Origin: CADDZO01 sp035294145
Lineage (GTDB): Bacteria > Chloroflexota > Dormibacteria > Dormibacterales > Dormibacteraceae
Reading direction: 5' to 3'
Assembly (NCBI GenBank): GCA_035294145.1
Contig: DATGLL010000102.1
Location: forward strand, 1-9,839
DNA length: 9,839 nt
Made by a program: the position numbers and the translations under genes. Shown here piece after piece: positions 6,227-9,839 of this stretch; the first letter of the stretch is position 1, and each line of letters begins with the position of its first letter. The notes under the pieces are model-generated. The model worked only from the letters and a program-made list of their open reading frames with translations, did no database searches and had not been told where the DNA came from.

Positions 6227-6898
6227 ATGCCGGAAACGATGGAGTTGCTCCTGCGCCTGCTGCTCGCAGCGGCTTTGGGGGGTGCGGTTGGCCTTGAGCG
6301 CGAACTCTCGGGGCAGCGAGCTGGGCTCAGGACCCATCTCCTTGTTGGTCTCGGCGCGTGCACTTTTACCGAGGCCTCGGCCTTCGGCTTTGGGTACTTG
6401 GCCACACATCCACCGTTGACCACACTCGACCCCTCACGGATCGCTGCCCAGATCGTCTCGGGCGTCGGCTTCCTGGGGGCAGGAGCCATCCTTCGCTCCG
6501 GCATCAACGTGCGAGGGCTGACCACGGCGGCCAGCTTGTGGGTGGTGGCGGCGCTGGGCCTGGTCAGCGGCCTGGGCCTGTACGCCGAGGGATTGCTGGC
6601 GTGCGCGGTCACCTTGCTGGCCTTGGTCGGCTTGCGCCCTCTACGGGCACGGCTCCAGCGAGTGCAAGCTGGTCCCGAGGAGATGCTGGTTGAGGCCGAC
6701 CCAGATCTTGAGATCGGGAGCCTGGTGCGGCCGCTGGGCGAGCTGCAGGCCCAGGTGACCAACATCCGCATCCAAGACGACGAGGATGTCCGGCGAGTCA
6801 CGCTCACCCTTCGCCTGGCCGGCAGCGCTGACGCCGTGCTGGCTGGAGTGGCCTCCGTGCGCGGGGTGCGCGATGTGGAGTGGACACGTCGCCGCTAA
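6227..6898 (+). CDS. MgtC/SapB-family inner membrane protein
   Basis: This 223-residue protein has the two-part build of MgtC/SapB proteins. Residues 5-135 form about five membrane segments with the family signatures GGAVGLERELSGQRAGLRTH (18-37), VSGVGFLGAGAILR (77-90) and LTTAASLWVVAALG (98-111). Residues 151-223 are a soluble ACT-like domain. In pathogens MgtC supports survival at low magnesium and restrains the ATP synthase; in environmental bacteria the family is widespread and its role is less clear. The start is ATG at 6227, with AGGAGG six bases upstream (6215-6220). It follows the flavoprotein gene by 118 bases in the same direction. A small GC dyad (GGCCC, five-base loop, GGGCC) lies ahead of the ribosome site, but I do not see a magnesium riboswitch. 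All signature motifs are intact, so it is probably functional. Confidence 0.92.
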   Translation: MPETMELLLRLLLAAALGGAVGLERELSGQRAGLRTHLLVGLGACTFTEASAFGFGYLATHPPLTTLDPSRIAAQIVSGVGFLGAGAILRSGINVRGLTTAASLWVVAALGLVSGLGLYAEGLLACAVTLLALVGLRPLRARLQRVQAGPEEMLVEADPDLEIGSLVRPLGELQAQVTNIRIQDDEDVRRVTLTLRLAGSADAVLAGVASVRGVRDVEWTRRR

Positions 6899-7177
6899 GC
6901 GGTCCACGCCCGAGGTTCCTGAGGGGACATCCGGGGGCTGGGGGACCAGGGAGCCTGGCAGCTGCTTGGGGCGGCAGTGAAGGCCCGGACGGCAAGCCGG
7001 GTGGCGCATCCGCTGGACAGGTGGGGATGGCCAGCCGACCGACGGAGGGGCGCCTCTCAGCGCCAGCCCTGCCTGCCCGACGCCGGCGCCCGGACTCGGT
7101 GGGTGGCCACCGCGCCGACCGCCTCGCATGCCCTGGTTCAGCAGGCTCCGGGGGCAGCACACCGCTCGGTCCGAGCC

Positions 7178-7661
7178 TCTCGTGGGGGTCCGGTGGCGAC
7201 GCTGCCGGGCCGAGCAGGACTTTCCCTCCCCAGGGATCCGGCAGGGAAAGCCGCCGGACCCCGAGGACCGGGTGAGCTCGGCCGACGAGAGGACCTCGAT
7301 CCAGGCTGTCGGCGCCGCCTCCCCTGGGACGGCTGTGAGCGCACGGCCGGCATCGCCACCCTCGACCGCCTGGCCGACCAGGTCATGAACGGGGCCCTAC
7401 CGCTCGGCGCCGCGGGGGCTCTGGATCCGACGGCTCCTCGCCTTGGGGCAGCAAGGCCTCCGAACGGCTGCGCCGGCGCCGCTCCAACCCGACCCTGGCG
7501 AGCGCCTCCGGCCATCCCTCCTGGCTGAGCCGGGCCGAGATCCCCCTCTGCACCCTTCGCCCAGACGAGGAGATCCGACGACATCGTTTCGATCGGTGGT
7601 CCCAGGTGAGAGAGCGGTGCCCGATTGCATTGCCAGGTTCAAGGAGCGCAGAGGGGGGTAG
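7178..7661 (+). pseudogene. Decayed IS630-family transposase (copy B)
   Basis: The middle and C-terminal parts of an IS630 DDE transposase can be read in three alternating frames. GVRWRRCRAEQDFPSPG (about 7187-7236) matches the KPWRxRxWxFPRDPxF region. SADERTSIQA (7278-7307) is the first catalytic block with its Asp intact. GIATLDRLADQVMNG (7349-7393, next frame) matches GIAPFDRLVEQVM. DGSSPWGSKASERLRRRRSN (7429-7488, third frame) is the DNGSSHRGxASxxRLxxxWPN block with the Asn and His lost. HPSWLSRAEIPL (about 7513-7548) is HASWLNQxEIYFS, with the catalytic Glu kept. VPDCIARFKERR (about 7620-7655) resembles the final helix. Three frame changes make it a pseudogene. It is better preserved than copy A at 2201-2580 and in the same orientation. 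Its last 23 bases lie antisense to the end of the winged-helix gene. Confidence 0.78.
7287..7306 (+). repeat. 20-base segment shared by the two IS630 relics, copy B
   Basis: GAGAGGACCTCGATCCAGGC matches 2333-2352 at 19 of 20 bases. Weaker likeness continues around CTCTGGATCC (7419-7428 versus 2475-2484), the codons for the second catalytic block. Confidence 0.8.
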
Positions 7662-8229
7662 GAGGTTTGGGCTGACGCGGGACCAGGGCATAGCCGTGCT
7701 GGAGACGGTATTCCAGCTGGCAGGGAGCGTCGATCTCGGCCAGTCGCCGGCGCAGCCGCGTCACGTAGACCCGCAGCTGCTCCGGCGAGAGCAGATACCC
7801 ACCCCAAGCGCGGCGGAGCAGCTGGTCAGCCTGGAAGTGCTGGCCTGGGTGGTACAGCAGCACCTCCAACAGCTCCGCCTCTCTGACCGATAGCCTCCGG
7901 GTACGGCCGCCATGCGCGATCGTGCGGGTGCTCGCGTCGTACTCCAACCCGGTTAGCTCCATCAAGCGCTGGCGCCAGAGTTCGCGACGGCGGGTGAGCA
8001 CCTCAAGGCGGGTCCGAGCCCGTTCGATCGCCTCGGCCAGCGTCGGGCCCCCGCGACCGTTCGAGGCATGCATCTCAAGCCGGGTAAGGAATCCTTCCTG
8101 GAAGGCGACCAGCTCGCGGTAGATGTTCAACCAATGGTGGGCGTCATCGCTCCATTCCGTGGAGAGGTCCTCACCGGGGAGCGGAGCGCCCAACTCTCTT
8201 GAGGAGAGAACCGTTCTGTCTCGACTCAT
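7639..8229 (-). CDS. Receiver-less PhoB/OmpR-type winged-helix regulator
   Basis: This 196-residue protein has the DNA-binding domain of OmpR/PhoB response regulators at its C-terminus (about 96-185). LEYDASTRTIAHGG forms the leading beta sheet, LSVREAELLEVLLYHPGQHF (113-132) the first helices, and LRVYVTRLRRRLAEI (152-166) the recognition helix. EYRLQHGYALVP (173-184) is the wing. There is no phospho-acceptor receiver domain. Instead residues 30-90 are charged, predicted helical and possibly coiled-coil, with an acidic, Trp-containing start (STEWSDDAHHWLNIYRELVA). It is therefore likely a one-component regulator or a partner-dependent DNA-binding protein. The start is ATG at 8227-8229, with AGGA six bases upstream and an in-frame stop 15 bases before it. 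The last ten residues (PKPPTPLCAP) partly lie opposite the end of the IS630 relic and may be a recent extension. Target genes are unknown. Confidence 0.8.
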   Translation of the reverse strand: MSRDRTVLSSRELGAPLPGEDLSTEWSDDAHHWLNIYRELVAFQEGFLTRLEMHASNGRGGPTLAEAIERARTRLEVLTRRRELWRQRLMELTGLEYDASTRTIAHGGRTRRLSVREAELLEVLLYHPGQHFQADQLLRRAWGGYLLSPEQLRVYVTRLRRRLAEIDAPCQLEYRLQHGYALVPRQPKPPTPLCAP

Positions 8230-8241
8230 CCGAGTTCCTGT

Positions 8242-8430
8242 CTATGGGCCCTGGGGCGTGCCTCTCAAGTGGTGTCGGATCTCGTGGGTCATGGTCCGGG
8301 GCTCTCCCCCCATCGGTGCGCTGGGAAGGGAGAGGAGCAAGCAGTACCGACGAACGATCTCGCCCCTGGGGGCGGACTGCACGATCCTGAACCGCGCCCT
8401 CCACAGGCCATGCCTATCTACCTTGCCCAT
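8242..8430 (-). CDS. Doubtful 62-residue open frame ahead of the winged-helix gene
   Basis: This frame ends 12 bases before the ATG of the winged-helix gene and has a high-GC third position, so it could encode a small upstream peptide (begins MGKVDRHGLWRARFR). Against it, there is no ribosome site, no recognised family, and its ATG falls inside the spacer of the only promoter candidate at 8420-8449. Reading it as a chance frame in the 5' leader is more likely. Confidence 0.15.
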   Translation of the reverse strand: MGKVDRHGLWRARFRIVQSAPRGEIVRRYCLLLSLPSAPMGGEPRTMTHEIRHHLRGTPQGP

Positions 8431-8449
8431 AAGCCATGACTTGTGTCAA
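8420..8449 (-). promoter_or_regulatory. Promoter candidate for the winged-helix gene
   Basis: A perfect TTGACA -35 hexamer lies at 8444-8449 on the minus strand. Eighteen bases downstream CAAGGT (8420-8425) is a poor -10, matching TANNNT at two of three fixed positions. If used, it gives a 5' leader of roughly 180 bases. Confidence 0.35.
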
Positions 8450-9150
8450 CCGCGCCCACCGCCCTGGAACGGTCCGAGGTTGAGGTGAGGCATGGTGCCG
8501 CATGAGCGAGGGGCTGGTCAATCGGCGGGGCAGCAGGGCGAGGCCATCCGACCTGGGCAGCTTCCCGGTCCAGTCGCCGAGCCAACCCTTGGGGGCGGAA
8601 CGGGTGAGAGCCGTGCCCGCGCGAAGCCGCAACTCCCCCATGGTCGGCTCTTCGGCCTCGCAAGCTCGGTGCCCTGCGGCTGAGGTGGCGCCTCGCCTCC
8701 TGGGTCGGGTGGACACTCAGCATCTTGCCCACGCGGCAGGCGCCAGCCGCCTCTCGCCCGTATGCCCGTCCACATGACCAGCTCTTGGGGCTCGCTGGCC
8801 CAGGCCTCTCAGCGGGATGGGGAGGGAGTTCGCCCTCGCGGTGCCGTGGCTGAGCCGGGGAGAGGCACTTCCACCGCTACGCTGCCCCCTCACGAGGTGC
8901 GCCCATCCTTGCCTCCACACAGGCCGCAGCTGCCGCTTCGACCCCTGGCGCCCGCAGCACCAGCCCAGCGCCTCATCTTGGGGAGCATGAGCTCCCCTGG
9001 CATCCTGGCACCGCCCTCGGCCGGCTCTCCTTCCCCGGCCATCCTGCCCGGGACTGCCGGCTCGGTCGCTCGCCCAGCTCCGCTCGCGCTACCGTCGCCC
9101 GCCGATGGGATAACGACAGCTGACGTGTCCACACACTACCATTCACTTCC
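8450..9150. other. Intergenic stretch of about 700 bases, nothing recognised
   Basis: All six frames are Pro, Arg, Ala and Ser-rich with no known motif and no ribosome site before a likely start. The location between a regulator gene and a decayed IS607 element suggests more eroded mobile DNA. The only clear structure is a seven-base-pair hairpin at 8980-8997. Confidence 0.4.
8980..8997. repeat. Perfect 7-bp hairpin
   Basis: GGGGAGC-ATGA-GCTCCCC forms a perfect stem with a four-base loop. No T-tract follows on either strand, so it is not a standard terminator. It stands about 150 bases upstream of the IS607 relic. Confidence 0.5.
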
Positions 9151-9668
9151 GCGAACTTGAAGCAGTGGGATCGCCAGCAAGGCATCCCTCCCGTCACCGC
9201 CTCCCGCTGCTTCTCGTCGGGCACGCTTCCCGTCCCGTCCCGGCGAGCCGGTCACCTGATCCCGGGGGACGCCCCGGCGTGACCGCCCGCTCGCGTGTCC
9301 GCCGCCGATCAACGCTCCGATCTGGACCGGCAGGTGGCGGGTGGTGCCGCTCGGGCGGCCCAGGAGGGGCTCGCCGTCGGGCGCCTTCTGACCGAGGTTG
9401 GCTCGGCCCTGAACGGAACGCGTCGGAGGTTCCCGGCCTTGCGGCGTGACCCGACCGTGACCACGATCGTGGTCGAGCCTCGGGACCGCTTCGCGCGGCT
9501 CGGGGCCGAGGAGGTGGAAGCCGCGCTCGCCGCTCAGGGAGGGGGCAGGTGGGGGTCGATCCCGCCGAGGTCGACGAGGACCTGGTCCGAGACGGAAGCG
9601 AGCTCCTGAGCGGCCTCGGTGCCCGGCCCGACGGCCGGCGTGCCGCCGCCCATCGGGCGGCCCGGGCG
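9151..9668 (+). pseudogene. tnpA: Broken IS607 TnpA serine recombinase
   Basis: The N-terminal MerR-like helix-turn-helix reads NLKQWDRQQGIPPVTASRCF, then SGTLPVPSRRAG (9154-9252), the pattern WAxxQGxxPxTAYRWFxxGTLPVPARRVG. The codon ahead of NLKQW is GCG (9151-9153) where a GTG start would be expected, which suggests a start lost by one base change. An in-frame TGA at 9280-9282 interrupts the linker. The catalytic block ARVSAADQRSDLDRQ (9292-9336) retains the nucleophilic Ser. GSALNGTRRRF, then TIVVEPRDRFARLG and EEVEAALAAQG (to about 9540) match the recombinase core. Near 9545 one base is missing; VDPAEVDEDLVRD (9555-9593) and the GRRAAAHRAARA tail continue in another frame. That frame has no stop before the TnpB start, so the end of tnpA is lost as well. 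Confidence 0.85.
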
Positions 9669-9839
9669 ATGGCCGCGCTCCAGTTCGCTTTGGACCCAAC
9701 CCCGGAGCAATGGCAGACCATCCGGCGGCAGTGGGGCGGCCGCCGCTCCGCCTCCAACTGGGCGGTCCGGACCCTCAAGGCCGATCTCGACGCCTATCGC
9801 GAGTCCGGCGCATCGAAAGCGCCGCCGTCGTGCTCCGGT
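9669..9839 (+). CDS. tnpB: TnpB N-terminus, partial at window end
   Basis: The first 57 residues of a TnpB RNA-guided nuclease run off the window. LQFALDPTPEQ (4-14) matches the family's opening strand FRFALDPTPxQ, and SASNWAVRTLKADLDAY (27-43) matches the FAxNWGLaxvKAnLdxr helix. GASKAPPS (47-54) corresponds to the stretch before the usual SxxxLrkxWN. The GGRRSASNW segment departs from the common GAARFAFNW, which may mean decay, but no stop or frameshift is visible. ATG at 9669-9671 is the likely start; the frame is open upstream into the shifted tail of tnpA, giving an accidental in-frame join. The RuvC residues and zinc ribbon would lie beyond the edge, so activity cannot be judged. Confidence 0.75.
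   Translation, partial: MAALQFALDPTPEQWQTIRRQWGGRRSASNWAVRTLKADLDAYRESGASKAPPSCSG

Larger units (their letters stand above)
9151..9839 (+). mobile_element. IS607-family element, left part, decayed, continues past the window
   Basis: A serine-recombinase-type TnpA reading frame is followed on the same strand by the N-terminus of TnpB, the gene order of IS607 elements. Such elements move through a TnpA synaptic complex and leave no target duplication or inverted repeats, so the left end cannot be placed exactly. The transposase gene is broken, so the copy cannot move without help. The right end lies outside the window. Confidence 0.82.

Noticed and set aside
5782..6807. Minus-strand open frame of 341 codons
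   Set aside because: It spans the flavoprotein and mgtC genes in antisense and is Ser, Arg and Pro-rich with no recognisable domain.
9136..9699. Minus-strand open frames opposite the IS607 element
   Set aside because: The plus strand carries ordered IS607 TnpA motifs across the region; the minus frames are compositional shadows.

Overview
The window is very GC-rich with strong G/C preference at third codon positions, GTG starts beside ATG, and GGAGG-type ribosome sites. The protein families (a ZIP carrier paired with a Fur-type regulator, a small FMN-binding oxidase-like protein, MgtC, DinB, a PhoB-type winged helix protein, IS607 and IS630 elements) fit a chromosome of an actinobacterium or a similar high-GC soil or thermal-spring lineage. 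This placement is an inference from style, not from a marker gene.

Layout: 1-541 holds intergenic DNA and a decayed YdeI/OmdA-like gene (minus strand) just behind a DinB-family gene (542-1045, minus). 1437-1900 is the decayed 3' part of a TnpB gene (minus), and 2201-2580 is a decayed IS630-type transposase (plus). 2795-3900 is a two-gene minus-strand operon, a Fur-family regulator followed by a ZIP metal transporter, with a 4-base ATGA overlap and a palindrome in the regulator's promoter region. Diverging from it on the plus strand are a class III aminotransferase (4188-5573), a pyridoxamine-phosphate-oxidase-like flavoprotein (5707-6108) and an MgtC/SapB membrane protein (6227-6898), separated by gaps of 133 and 118 bases. 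7178-7661 is a second IS630 relic (plus) that meets, tail to tail, a receiver-less PhoB-type winged-helix protein (7639-8229, minus). 8450-9150 has no gene I can defend. 9151 to the end is an IS607 element whose tnpA is broken and which runs into the first 57 codons of tnpB at the window edge.

How the parts work together: fur plus ZIP is a self-contained metal-uptake and regulation unit, most likely for zinc or manganese. The aminotransferase, flavoprotein and MgtC genes are codirectional and could share transcripts, but nothing ties them to one pathway. The rest is housekeeping or stress genes among transposon fossils. The two IS630 relics lie in the same orientation around the metal, aminotransferase and MgtC block and share a 20-base segment with one mismatch, so the block may once have been bounded by copies of one insertion sequence. 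I found no rRNA, tRNA, CRISPR array, toxin-antitoxin pair or recognisable defence system. The most interesting items are the fossil transposons, the fur operator and the receiver-less regulator.
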